A stretch of DNA of 63,209 nucleotides from CAZYQW01 sp964649825 (GTDB lineage Bacteria; Planctomycetota; B15-G4; JADJEK01): NCBI GenBank assembly GCA_964649825.1, contig CAZYQW010000057.1, forward strand, positions 1 through 63,209. The letters are read 5' to 3'. Of this stretch, positions 46,103 to 54,369 are shown piece after piece. A program made the position numbers and the translations under genes. Below the pieces are notes generated by a model. That model saw only the letters and a program-made list of their open reading frames with translations. It was not told the DNA's origin and made no database searches. Each line of letters opens with the position of its first letter. Position 1 is the stretch's first letter.

Positions 46103-47851
46103 GTGCGTCCAGCGTCCAAAACGCCTATTGAAACGCGTTCCGCTCTCTATGCAACGCTCTTCCTGATCCTGGGATCCGTCGCCTCGGCCAACTCGGGTGC
46201 GGACGACGCGTCGCGCGTCGCCCGGCTCCAGCTTCTCCCGGCGCCCCTCGGCGGCACCTCGGGGGTCGATCTGCGGACCCACGCTCCGCTCGCACCGTTC
46301 GTTCTCCTCGTGGACGTCGCGGTCAACAGCGTCGACGCGGACGGCGCCGGCCCGTTCCCGTGGCTGCGCGTGTTCGGGCCGTCCACGTTCGTGGCCACGT
46401 TGGTGACCGACGTGACCGGGCGATTCCGTGCGCTCGCGCCGGTCGGAACCTCTCCTGCGACGCAGGGCGCGACTGTGTTCGCGCAGGCGTTGACCCTGAC
46501 CCCCGCCGGCCGCCTCGAGACGTCGAACGTCGCCGCGACGACGGTCACGCCCGGCGCGCCGTCCTGGTCGTTCGTCGACCGATCGGCGAGCGTGCCCGCG
46601 ATCGCGAAGCAGCATCCGTCCGGCACGGGGGCGGCGCGCGATCTCGACGACGACGGCGACCCGGACCTCGTCGTCATCACCGGAGTGGGAGCGTCGGTGC
46701 ATCTGTTCCGCAACGACGGCGGGTTCCAGTTCACCGACGTGACTCCGAGCGCGTTGCCGACCGCCGCGCAGATCGAGGCCGCGACCGTCGATCTGTTCGA
46801 CGCGGACGGCGACGGCCTCGAGGACGTCTTGATCATCGGCGGAATCGGCGACACGTCGAGCCCGCCGCTCCCGAACGTCCTGCTCCACAACGACGGAGGG
46901 ATGGTGTTCACCGTGGCGTCGTTCCCGGACGTGGCGGGCGTCGCGCGCGACGTCGCGGTGACCGACGCGGACGGCGACGGCGACCTCGACGTGGTGCTGG
47001 CGAATGGGTTCGACGGGGCCCATGCGGCCGAGCAGCCGTTCTCGAACACCCTGCTGGTCAACCAGGGCTTCGCGCAGGGCGGCGTCGAGGGCACGTTCGT
47101 CATCGACGCCGCGTTCCTCGCGGCGCCGTGGAACGGACCCGACCACAACGTCGCGGTCGCGGCCGGCGACATCGACGACGACGGCGACATCGACCTCTTC
47201 TTCGGTCGGTCGGACACGCAGATGATCGACGGAGTGGCGGGTCAGCCGAACGTCCTGCTCCGGAACGACGGCGGGCTGGCGTTCGCCGACGTGTCCGCCG
47301 CGCAGCTTCAGCCGCACTTCTCCGACAACACGCAGGGGGCGCGCTTCGCCGACCTCGACGGCGACGGCCGGCTCGACCTGATCGTCGCGAACTCGACGGT
47401 CACGGTGACGTCGGCCCAATCGGGCGACTACTACCGCAACACGGGCGGAGGAGTGTTCGTCGAGGACAACGCATCGTTCCCTCAGATCGATGAGTCCGAG
47501 ATCGCGCTTCGCGTCGGCGTCCGCGTGATCGACGTCGACCTGGACGGCGACGACGACGTCCTTCACCTGCTTCATGAGTTCATCGACTTCGACGGCTCTT
47601 CGGGCAACCCGTCGGGCACCGGCGGCGACGACCTCCTGTTCGTGAACCAGGGCGGGGCGCAGGGTGGAACAGCCGGCGTCTTCGCCCTCGACCCGAGCTT
47701 CAGCGTCACCGCGATCTTCGTGACCGCCGATCACGTCATCGCCGACTTCGACCTGGACGGGGACGACGACGTCTACGTGAGCAACCGGGGCGCCTTCTTC
47801 TCCCCGTTCCCGCTCGACGATCGCCTGCTCGAGAACACGCGGATCCCATAG
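46103..47851 (+). CDS. Exported FG-GAP/VCBS repeat protein
   Basis: A 582-residue secreted protein. The GTG at 46103 is chosen because GGAGG lies 5 bases upstream and a signal peptide follows (ALYATLFLILGSVASANSG); the frame is open further upstream but through the promoter region. An N-terminal beta domain (about 40-150) precedes FG-GAP/VCBS repeats with calcium-binding DLDDDGDPDLVVI, DADGDGLEDVLII, DADGDGDLDVVLAN, DIDDDGDIDLFFG, DLDGDGRLDLIVAN and DFDLDGDDDVYVSN. Likely a surface propeller. A perfect stem-loop follows the stop codon. Confidence 0.92.
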   Translation: MRPASKTPIETRSALYATLFLILGSVASANSGADDASRVARLQLLPAPLGGTSGVDLRTHAPLAPFVLLVDVAVNSVDADGAGPFPWLRVFGPSTFVATLVTDVTGRFRALAPVGTSPATQGATVFAQALTLTPAGRLETSNVAATTVTPGAPSWSFVDRSASVPAIAKQHPSGTGAARDLDDDGDPDLVVITGVGASVHLFRNDGGFQFTDVTPSALPTAAQIEAATVDLFDADGDGLEDVLIIGGIGDTSSPPLPNVLLHNDGGMVFTVASFPDVAGVARDVAVTDADGDGDLDVVLANGFDGAHAAEQPFSNTLLVNQGFAQGGVEGTFVIDAAFLAAPWNGPDHNVAVAAGDIDDDGDIDLFFGRSDTQMIDGVAGQPNVLLRNDGGLAFADVSAAQLQPHFSDNTQGARFADLDGDGRLDLIVANSTVTVTSAQSGDYYRNTGGGVFVEDNASFPQIDESEIALRVGVRVIDVDLDGDDDVLHLLHEFIDFDGSSGNPSGTGGDDLLFVNQGGAQGGTAGVFALDPSFSVTAIFVTADHVIADFDLDGDDDVYVSNRGAFFSPFPLDDRLLENTRIP

Positions 47852-47880
47852 TCGGGCCGCGTCCACTCGTCCGAGCGGCT

Positions 47881-47908
47881 CGCGCCGAGCGAACGATCGC
47901 TCGGCGCG
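47881..47908 (+). terminator. Perfect GC-rich hairpin after FG-GAP gene
   Basis: CGCGCCGAGCGA (47881-47892) pairs with TCGCTCGGCGCG (47897-47908) around the loop ACGA. It is 30 bases after the FG-GAP stop codon, with no U-tract, and before the next plus-strand gene at 47945. Confidence 0.65.
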
Positions 47909-47944
47909 GTTCGAACCCCTCCTGTCGATGCCGAGGATCCATCG

Positions 47945-48436
47945 ATGAATGGCAAGTCGACGACGCGAAGAATCGTGGACATTCCCTGCAACCTCCTGGA
48001 TGCGGTGCTCTGCCTGTCGTTCGACCACGGCGAGCTCGAGAACGTCTGCGCGAGCACCGGGACGGACCTGCCGTGTCGATCGGAGATCCGACCCATTCTG
48101 CTGCGCAGCAAGGTCCACGCCGCGTGCCACGCGGACACCGCGCTCTCGCGCCGGATCACGAGGATCCTCGACTTCCGCTTCGCGTCCGAGCTCGAGGACT
48201 GCCGCGCGACCGGCGTTGCGGAGTACGCTCGCGCGTGGTTCTTCGACGCAGTCCTCCCCTCGCGCGGATTCGCGGGCGCGCTGTGGGCGATCGGGCGCGT
48301 GGTCGACTCCGGCGCGGAGTGCGTGGCCGCCCACGTGAATCAGTACGTCACGCTCGAGGCGTTCCTGGGGATGCGCGCGCGAGAGGAGCTCGGGGCGGGC
48401 CGCGTGCGCGTGGCGGGAGGAAACGGCCCGTGCTGA
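47945..48436 (+). CDS. Hypothetical cysteine-containing protein
   Basis: A 163-residue protein I do not recognise. It has eight cysteines spread along the chain (including IPCNLLDAVLCLSF, NVCASTGTDLPC, HAACHADTA, LEDCRATG and a C-terminal GNGPC). No signal peptide or membrane helix is visible, and the predicted structure is helical. Third-codon-position GC is as high as in neighbouring genes, which supports it being real. It stands alone between terminator-like and hairpin-rich intergenic regions. Confidence 0.65.
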   Translation: MNGKSTTRRIVDIPCNLLDAVLCLSFDHGELENVCASTGTDLPCRSEIRPILLRSKVHAACHADTALSRRITRILDFRFASELEDCRATGVAEYARAWFFDAVLPSRGFAGALWAIGRVVDSGAECVAAHVNQYVTLEAFLGMRAREELGAGRVRVAGGNGPC

Positions 48437-48564
48437 CGGGGCGGCGCCGTGCGACTCGAGCACCATGAGCACGATCGCGGGCGAGGCCGGGTCGCGCGGA
48501 GTACACCTTTGGAGCAGCACCTGTACGGTCGCTGATCAGGTACGGGCGGACGAGATCGTCGAAT

Positions 48565-48587
48565 CGGGCGGACGGATGGTCCGCCCG
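48565..48587. repeat. Inverted repeat in intergenic region
   Basis: CGGGCGGAC (48565-48573) pairs with GTCCGCCCG (48579-48587) around GGATG. It may terminate transcription of the 47945 gene. The rest of 48437-48736 holds no gene. Confidence 0.5.
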
Positions 48588-48646
48588 CTCGCGGCTGCGC
48601 GAGATTGCCTTAAAGAAGCGATGCGGCACGGCCGTTGCATATGTCG

Positions 48647-48666
48647 CACGTGCACAGATGCACGTG
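48647..48666. promoter_or_regulatory. Candidate operator palindrome upstream of membrane operon
   Basis: CACGTGCA (48647-48654) and TGCACGTG (48659-48666) form a perfect inverted repeat around CAGA, and two further CACGT words follow within ten bases. It sits about 70 bases before the sterol-desaturase-fold gene, a position suited to a repressor operator. No regulator gene is adjacent. Confidence 0.4.
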
Positions 48667-48736
48667 TTCACGTAACGAAAGAGTGCGATGATCCCGTGCG
48701 GCGTCGCAAACCCCTGGCGCTGGACCCACGACTCCG

Positions 48737-49486
48737 ATGCTTCGGTTCCTGTCCGACCTCCACCCCGTCGCCGTCACGCTCGCGCTCGCCGTCGCGATGG
48801 CGATGATCGAGCTCGTCCGTCCCGGGCGAACGTTCCCGCGCGTGCGCGGATGGCTGCCCCGGGCGATCGCCGTCAACCTGGTCCAGGGGGGCGTCGTCTT
48901 CGCGCTGGGGCATTCGATGGATCGCTGGTTGTCGCGCGTGCGTCCGTGGTCGGCCGATGAACTCGGCGTGGCCGGCGGCGCCGCGGTCGGGTACCTGGTG
49001 ATCACGTTCGTCTATTACTGGTGGCATCGGTGGCGTCACGAGGTCCCGTTCCTTTGGCGCTGGTTCCATCAGTTCCACCACAGCCCGAGCCGCATCGAGA
49101 TCGTCACGAGCTTCTTCAAGCACCCGTTCGAGGTCGTCGCGAACGGCTTGCTCTCGAGCGCGATCCTCTACCTCGGAGTGGGCCTCTCCCCGGCGGCCGC
49201 GACGATCGCGGTGACGGCGACCGGGGTGGCCGAGCTCTTCTACCACTGGAACGTGAGGACGCCGTACTGGCTCGGTTTCGTGTTCCAACGCCCCGAGAGC
49301 CACTGCATCCACCACGAACGCGGGCGGCACACCGGAAACTTCGCCGACCTGCCGCTCTGGGACATGCTGTTCGGCACGTTCGAGAACCCTCGGTCGTGGC
49401 GCGGTCGATGCGGCATCGGCGACGCCGCCGAGACGAGGCTCGTTTGGCTGCTCCGCGGGCGCCTCGTCGAGGGAGATCGAACGTGA
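48737..49486 (+). CDS. Sterol desaturase/fatty acid hydroxylase superfamily membrane enzyme
   Basis: A 249-residue integral membrane di-iron oxygenase. The three histidine boxes are intact: HRWRH (HX3H), HQFHH (HX2HH) and HCIHH (HX2HH), placed between four hydrophobic segments. Members hydroxylate or desaturate sterols, fatty acids or carotenoids using O2 and an electron donor. It is first in a tight three-gene unit: the next gene starts on its stop codon (GTGA at 49483). The substrate is unknown, although the HTTM/DCC protein downstream also points to lipid or membrane chemistry. Confidence 0.92.
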   Translation: MLRFLSDLHPVAVTLALAVAMAMIELVRPGRTFPRVRGWLPRAIAVNLVQGGVVFALGHSMDRWLSRVRPWSADELGVAGGAAVGYLVITFVYYWWHRWRHEVPFLWRWFHQFHHSPSRIEIVTSFFKHPFEVVANGLLSSAILYLGVGLSPAAATIAVTATGVAELFYHWNVRTPYWLGFVFQRPESHCIHHERGRHTGNFADLPLWDMLFGTFENPRSWRGRCGIGDAAETRLVWLLRGRLVEGDRT

Positions 49487-49989
49487 GCGCGGCGTCGAGC
49501 GAAGCCGGAGGGGCGTCGCGGTGGGCCGGCCTGCTCCTTCTGGTCGGGCTCCTGCAGATGACGGGAGACGTGCTCGGGATCACGGCGTTGAAGGGGATCG
49601 GCGCCGCGACCGGAGCGTCGCCGGCGCCGAAGGTCTTCTCGGCCGTGCGCGGGTTCGAGACCTACGCGGCTCGGTTCCATCTGGAATGGACCGATCGAGA
49701 CGGCAGTCCGCGGTCCTTGGAGCTGACGCCCGCGGTCTATGGCCGCGTCGAAGGACCCTACAACCGGCGCAACGTCTACGGCGCGGCGCTCGCGTACGGC
49801 CCGGTGCTTCCGCCGGAGATTCGTGACGCCGTCTTCCGGCGCGCGCTCTGCGGCGAAGCGCCGCTGCTGCGCGAGCTCGGCATCGATCCAGGGACGATCC
49901 GTGGAACCGTCCGCGTGCGCTACGTGCCTTCGTCCAACACGACTCCGGATCCGGGGCTCGAGCTGACGTTGGAGGCACCGTGTCGCTGA
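49483..49989 (+). CDS. Hypothetical membrane-anchored protein of HTTM operon
   Basis: A 168-residue protein not recognised as a family. One N-terminal hydrophobic helix (RWAGLLLLVGLLQMTGDVLG) anchors it, and the soluble part follows with FHLEWTDRDGSPRSLELTP, VYGRVEGPYNRRNVYGAAL and VRVRYVP. The GTG start overlaps the upstream stop codon with GGGAG before it, and its own end overlaps the HTTM gene by 10 bases. Such proteins next to HTTM genes may be partners, which is inference. Confidence 0.82.
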   Translation: MSAASSEAGGASRWAGLLLLVGLLQMTGDVLGITALKGIGAATGASPAPKVFSAVRGFETYAARFHLEWTDRDGSPRSLELTPAVYGRVEGPYNRRNVYGAALAYGPVLPPEIRDAVFRRALCGEAPLLRELGIDPGTIRGTVRVRYVPSSNTTPDPGLELTLEAPCR

Positions 49990-51224
49990 AGAACGGGTGG
50001 ACGGGCGGACAGTACAGCATCTTCCGCGCCCTGCTCGGACTCTACCTCGTCGTGCACTTCGTCGAGCTCCTGCCGTGGGGGGCCGAGGTGTTCTCCAGCG
50101 AAGGCGTGCTGCCCGACGGCGACGCGAGCCCGCTGCTCGATCTCTTTCCGAACGTGCTGCGGTGGTGGGACTCGCCGGCGGCCGTCACCACGCTGCTCGT
50201 GGCCGGCGCGGTGTCGTCGTTCCTGTTCGCGCTCGGCTGGTTCGATCGCGTCGCGGCGATCGTCGTCTGGTGGCTGCTCGCGTCGTTGTTCGGACGCAAC
50301 CCGCTCATCGCCAACCCAAGCCTGCCGTACGTCGGCTGGATGCTCCTCGCGCACGCGTTCCTCGCGCCGGCGCCGTACGGCTCGTTCACCGCGCGCGGCC
50401 GGTCCGACCCGGGCGGCGGATGGTCGTTCTCGGAGCGGATCTTCTTGTTCGCGTGGATCCTGATGGCCGTCGGCTACAGCTACAGCGGATGCACGAAGCT
50501 GATGAGCGCATCCTGGGTCGACGGCACGGCGATGGCTCGAGTGCTCGAGAATCCGCTCGCGCGTCCGACGTTTCTGCGGGAATGGATGCTCGCGTTGCCG
50601 GAAGGCCTGCTGAAGGTCGCGACGTGGGGCGCGCTCGCCGCCGAGCTCCTGTTCGCGCCGCTCGCCCTGATCCGTCGCGTTCGACCGTTCGTCTGGCTGG
50701 CGATGCTCCTCATGCACCTGGGGCTGATGTCGCTGATCGACTTCGCGGACCTGAGCCTCGGAATGGTCTTCCTCCATTGGTTCACGTTCGATCCCAGTTG
50801 GGTGCGACCGCGGGCGGCGGACGCGGTCGAACACCTGTTCTACGACGGCGAATGCGGGCTTTGCCACCGGTTCGTCCGCTTCGTCCTGGCCGAGGATCGT
50901 GGAGGTCGCGCGTTCCGGTTCGCGCCGCTCTTCGGTCCGACGTACGACGAGCTCATCGACGCCCCGCGGGGGGCGCTGCCCGACAGCCTGGTGGTGCGGC
51001 GGGCCGACGGCGCGCGGCTGGTGAGATCGGAGGCGGCGCTCCACGTGCTCTCGCGCCTGGGCGGACTCTGGCGCGTGATCGCCCTCGCCGCGCGTCCGAT
51101 CCCCGCCGGGTTGCGAGACCGCGTGTACGACGGCGTCGCGCGCGTGCGGAAGCGGATCTTCGCGAAGCCGAGCGGAGCCTGCCCGCTCGTCCCGCCGGAG
51201 CTGGGCCGGCGCTTCGATCCGTGA
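49980..51224 (+). CDS. HTTM-domain membrane protein fused to DCC (DUF393) thiol-oxidoreductase domain
   Basis: A 414-residue fusion. Residues 1-280 are an HTTM domain (related to vitamin-K-dependent gamma-carboxylase) with about six helices, opening QYSIFRALLGLYLVVHFVEL, and the hallmark YSYSGCTKLMSASWVDG containing a Lys. From about residue 285 a DCC/DUF393 domain begins with LFYDGECGLCHRFVRF, which carries the redox CxxC (CGLC), then FRFAPLFG, and ends DRVYDGVARVRKRIF. The GTG start at 49980 has GGAGG upstream. HTTM family chemistry is mostly unknown; the redox domain suggests electron or thiol exchange coupled to it. Confidence 0.9.
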   Translation: MSLKNGWTGGQYSIFRALLGLYLVVHFVELLPWGAEVFSSEGVLPDGDASPLLDLFPNVLRWWDSPAAVTTLLVAGAVSSFLFALGWFDRVAAIVVWWLLASLFGRNPLIANPSLPYVGWMLLAHAFLAPAPYGSFTARGRSDPGGGWSFSERIFLFAWILMAVGYSYSGCTKLMSASWVDGTAMARVLENPLARPTFLREWMLALPEGLLKVATWGALAAELLFAPLALIRRVRPFVWLAMLLMHLGLMSLIDFADLSLGMVFLHWFTFDPSWVRPRAADAVEHLFYDGECGLCHRFVRFVLAEDRGGRAFRFAPLFGPTYDELIDAPRGALPDSLVVRRADGARLVRSEAALHVLSRLGGLWRVIALAARPIPAGLRDRVYDGVARVRKRIFAKPSGACPLVPPELGRRFDP

Positions 51225-51359
51225 CGAGCGCGGCCGCGCTCGATCCCCGCGATCGATCCCATGGTTGTCGGGAGCTCGGGCAGACGTCTACAGTGGCCGC
51301 ATGGGCACGGGCGGACGAGGCCGATGGATCGAGGTCGAGATGCACCGAGGCGATCGACG

Positions 51360-53219
51360 ATGATCGCCGCCGCGTTCTCCATCGTCATGACGTGGGTGCC
51401 AGGCATGGATGACCTCGCCACGGTGCGCCTCGACGCGGCCGCCCGCCCCGATCCGGAGCTGCAGAGCGCCCTCGAGGGGATCGATCGGACGCTCGGCGAG
51501 GAGCTCGGGATCCCGGCTGACGATCGGCGCGCGGGCCTCGTCGACCTCACCGACGGTCGCTTCGCGATGGTCCGCGGCGACGACATGATGTACGGCTCGA
51601 TCGTCCCGAAGATCGGGGTCCTGCTCGGCTGGTTCGAGATGCACCCCGAGTCCGCGTCGTCGCTCGATCCCGCCGCGCGGCGCGACCTCGAGTTGATGAT
51701 CAAGCGGTCCGATGACGAGCTCGCGGCGAAGTACGGTCGGATCGTCGGGATCGACCGCCTCCAGGAGGTCTACCGCGACGAGCGCTACCGGCTCTACGAC
51801 GCGGAGCTCGGCGGCGGTCTGTGGAGCGGCCAGCACTACGGCCTCGATGAGCCGCGCGCCGGCGATCCCCTCCGCGGTCTCTCCCACGCGGCCACGGTGC
51901 GTCAGTTGCTTCGGTTCTACTTGATGCTCGAGCAGGGACGCCTCGGCGGCGAGGTCGCGTCCGCACGCATGAAGGAGATCCTCGCCGCGCCGCGCCTCGA
52001 CTTCCACCACGATGGGTTCGTCGCCGGTCTCCGCGGCCGCAACGTCGGCATCCTGCGGACGAACGGACGCCGGGACGATTGTCATCTCGACGCGGCGAGG
52101 ATCGAGCACGGCGATCGCGCGTACGCCTTGGCCGGTCTCGTGCATCACGCGCGCGGACTCGAGTACCTGGAACGGCTCGCGGCCGAGGTCGACGTGATCC
52201 TCTGCGGCCCGGCCGCTCGAAAACGGCACGTCCACCACGTGAGCCGGGATGAGTCGGTGCGCAGCGCCGCGCCGGAGTGGACGTCGGCCGTGATCGACCG
52301 CGAGCGCTTCTTCAACGAGGTCCTCCTGTCGTGGAACGTCGACGTGCCGCAGGATGGCGCGTTCGTCGTCGACCTCCGCGTCGGCCGCCGGTTCTTCGAC
52401 ACCTGGTCGCCGTGGCTTCGGATTGGATCGTGGGGCGTCTTTGCGCGCGACGATGGCGGCGTCACCCGCTGCGACGAGGGTCGGGTCGACGTCGACGTGT
52501 TCCGGTCGAGTGAACGGTTCGACCGCGTCCAGTATCGGATCCGCGCGACGGACGGTGCCGCCGGCGCCCGCGTCACGGTGCGTCGTACGTCGGTCTGCCT
52601 GAGCGACACCACCGGTCTCGCGGTCGAGCGTCCGGATCCGCAGGCGCGGGATGACCGCGCGTTCCCCGTCACGCGCCTGGGCGTGCCGTTTCGGAGCCAG
52701 CGGGCGGAGGATCCATCGATCCAGTCGCGCATCTGCTCGCCGACGTCGGTGGCGATGCTGCTGGCGTTTCGGGGCGTCGTCGTGCCGACGGCCGAGGTCG
52801 CGGCGCGCCTCCACGACCGCCGGCACGACATCTACGGCAACTGGGAGCGGGCGGTCCAGGGCGCCTACTCGTTCGGCGTTCCCGGGTACCTGGCGCGGTT
52901 CTCGGACTGGGACGACGTCGAGGCGCAGATCGCGGCGGGTCAGCCGTTGGTCATCAGCATCTCGGTCAAGGAGGAACAGAAGCTCGACGGCGCCCCGTAC
53001 GAGGCGACGGCCGGGCACCTCCTCGTGCTCGCCGGCTTCGACGACGCGGGCGACGTCGCGGTGAACGACCCGGCCGCGCTGACGCCGGAGCATGGGCTGA
53101 TCGTCTACCGGCGCGACCAGCTCGAGGAGGCGTGGCTCCGTCGCGGCGGCGTGGCCTACGTGTTCACGCCTCCCTTCGGGCGGGACGGTGTCGTTCCCGC
53201 CGCCGACACCGAGGACTGA
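51360..53219 (+). CDS. Beta-lactamase-like domain (degenerate) fused to C39-like peptidase domain
   Basis: A 619-residue protein. Residues about 60-260 resemble a class A beta-lactamase/D-Ala-D-Ala hydrolase domain (MMYGSIVPKIGVLLGWF, GGLWSGQHYG, LSHAATVRQLLRFYLMLEQG), but the SxxK serine is not in register (SIVPK) and the KTG/KSG motif is replaced by TNG. A middle part (about 300-440) is a beta sandwich. From about 455, a peptidase C39-like fold shows RICSPTSVAMLL with the catalytic Cys, ATAGHLLVLAGF with His, and VNDPAA with Asp/Asn. The N-terminus may be signal-like (MIAAAFSIVMTWVPG). The C39 part looks active and the lactamase part probably is not. Confidence 0.82.
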   Translation: MIAAAFSIVMTWVPGMDDLATVRLDAAARPDPELQSALEGIDRTLGEELGIPADDRRAGLVDLTDGRFAMVRGDDMMYGSIVPKIGVLLGWFEMHPESASSLDPAARRDLELMIKRSDDELAAKYGRIVGIDRLQEVYRDERYRLYDAELGGGLWSGQHYGLDEPRAGDPLRGLSHAATVRQLLRFYLMLEQGRLGGEVASARMKEILAAPRLDFHHDGFVAGLRGRNVGILRTNGRRDDCHLDAARIEHGDRAYALAGLVHHARGLEYLERLAAEVDVILCGPAARKRHVHHVSRDESVRSAAPEWTSAVIDRERFFNEVLLSWNVDVPQDGAFVVDLRVGRRFFDTWSPWLRIGSWGVFARDDGGVTRCDEGRVDVDVFRSSERFDRVQYRIRATDGAAGARVTVRRTSVCLSDTTGLAVERPDPQARDDRAFPVTRLGVPFRSQRAEDPSIQSRICSPTSVAMLLAFRGVVVPTAEVAARLHDRRHDIYGNWERAVQGAYSFGVPGYLARFSDWDDVEAQIAAGQPLVISISVKEEQKLDGAPYEATAGHLLVLAGFDDAGDVAVNDPAALTPEHGLIVYRRDQLEEAWLRRGGVAYVFTPPFGRDGVVPAADTED

Positions 53220-54369
53220 GCTCGGTCGCTTCCCAACCGCGGAGTCGCTCGTGGTGTGCTCGCCTCGTGCCCTCACGATCCTCGCCGGCTCGGCGACCGT
53301 CGCGTTGCTTCTCGTCGCGATCGGGGTGCAGCGAGCGACTCTCGCTCGATTGGAACGACGTTTCACGGCGCTCGCCGAGGCGACTCGGGCGTCTGAACGG
53401 CGTGACGTGGGAACAGACGCGCCGGCCGGTCCGGCCGACCGCGCGGCGCTGGCCGTCGCCCGCGAGATCCCCTCGGCGACGCGGTGGACGCGCGCGATCG
53501 CGTGCGATCCGACCGGCGTCGTGGCGGGCGGCGCGGCCGACGGCGTGGTGCGTCTGCACGACGTCGAGAGCGGAGCATTGCTCGGGGAGCTTCGCGGTCA
53601 CCGTCGCGGTGTCACGGCGCTCGCGATGGACGGCCGGAGAGTGGCGTCGGGCGACGCCGACGGCTCCGTCATCATCTGGGACCGCAAGCACGGCGAACCG
53701 CGCGCCACGCTCGCCGGTGGAAGAGGCCCCGTGGCCGCGGTCGGGTTCGGTCGCGATGAGCGCGTCGCCTTCGCCGCGTTCGAGGACGGTCGCATCGTCG
53801 CGTTCGACGCCGCGACCGGGGCCGTCGACCGCGAGAGCCCGCCGTCGCCGGAGCCGTACCGCGTCTTCGCCGTCGATCCGAACCTCGACGCGGGGGTGGT
53901 CGCCTGGTGCGCGGTCGGCGGCAACCTTCGGGTGTGGGACGCGCGCGCCGGAGATCGGATCGCGACGTTCCGCGTCGACGCCGTCCTGCGTGTCGACGCC
54001 GTCGCGTACCACGCGCCGCCGGGACGGGCCGCGATCGCTTTGCGCGGCGGGAAGGTCGAGACGTGGACGCCGGCCGGCCGCACGCCGGTCGCGTCGCTCG
54101 GCGAGGGCACGTATGCCACGTGCCTCTGCTTCTCGCCGGGCGGCTCGCTCCTCGCCGCGGGGTTCGACGACGGATCGACGCGGATCTGGGACGTTCCCGG
54201 CGGATCGCTGTGCACCGTCGCGGGCTCCGGCGGAGGACCGCTCGCGGCCGTGAGATTCTCGCCCGACGGAACGCGCCTGTTCGCCGCGGGACGGAGCGGT
54301 AGGATCCTGGTGATCGACGTCGGGCGCGCCCCCGTGAACGTCGCCGGCGAGAGCGAGAGGGAACGATGA
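53188..54369 (+). CDS. Membrane-anchored WD40-repeat protein
   Basis: A 393-residue protein. An N-terminal transmembrane helix (ALTILAGSATVALLLVAIGV, about 28-47) precedes a short coiled segment and then WD40 blades such as GVVAGGAADGVVRLHDVESG, RVASGDADGSVIIWDRKHG, GGNLRVWDARAGD, LLAAGFDDGSTRIWDVPGG and LFAAGRSGRILVIDV. The GTG start at 53188 overlaps the preceding gene by 32 bases; later GTG starts near 53251 would keep the helix. Its stop overlaps the AlkD-like ATG (ATGA). A scaffold role is likely. Confidence 0.85.
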   Translation: MSFPPPTPRTELGRFPTAESLVVCSPRALTILAGSATVALLLVAIGVQRATLARLERRFTALAEATRASERRDVGTDAPAGPADRAALAVAREIPSATRWTRAIACDPTGVVAGGAADGVVRLHDVESGALLGELRGHRRGVTALAMDGRRVASGDADGSVIIWDRKHGEPRATLAGGRGPVAAVGFGRDERVAFAAFEDGRIVAFDAATGAVDRESPPSPEPYRVFAVDPNLDAGVVAWCAVGGNLRVWDARAGDRIATFRVDAVLRVDAVAYHAPPGRAAIALRGGKVETWTPAGRTPVASLGEGTYATCLCFSPGGSLLAAGFDDGSTRIWDVPGGSLCTVAGSGGGPLAAVRFSPDGTRLFAAGRSGRILVIDVGRAPVNVAGESERER

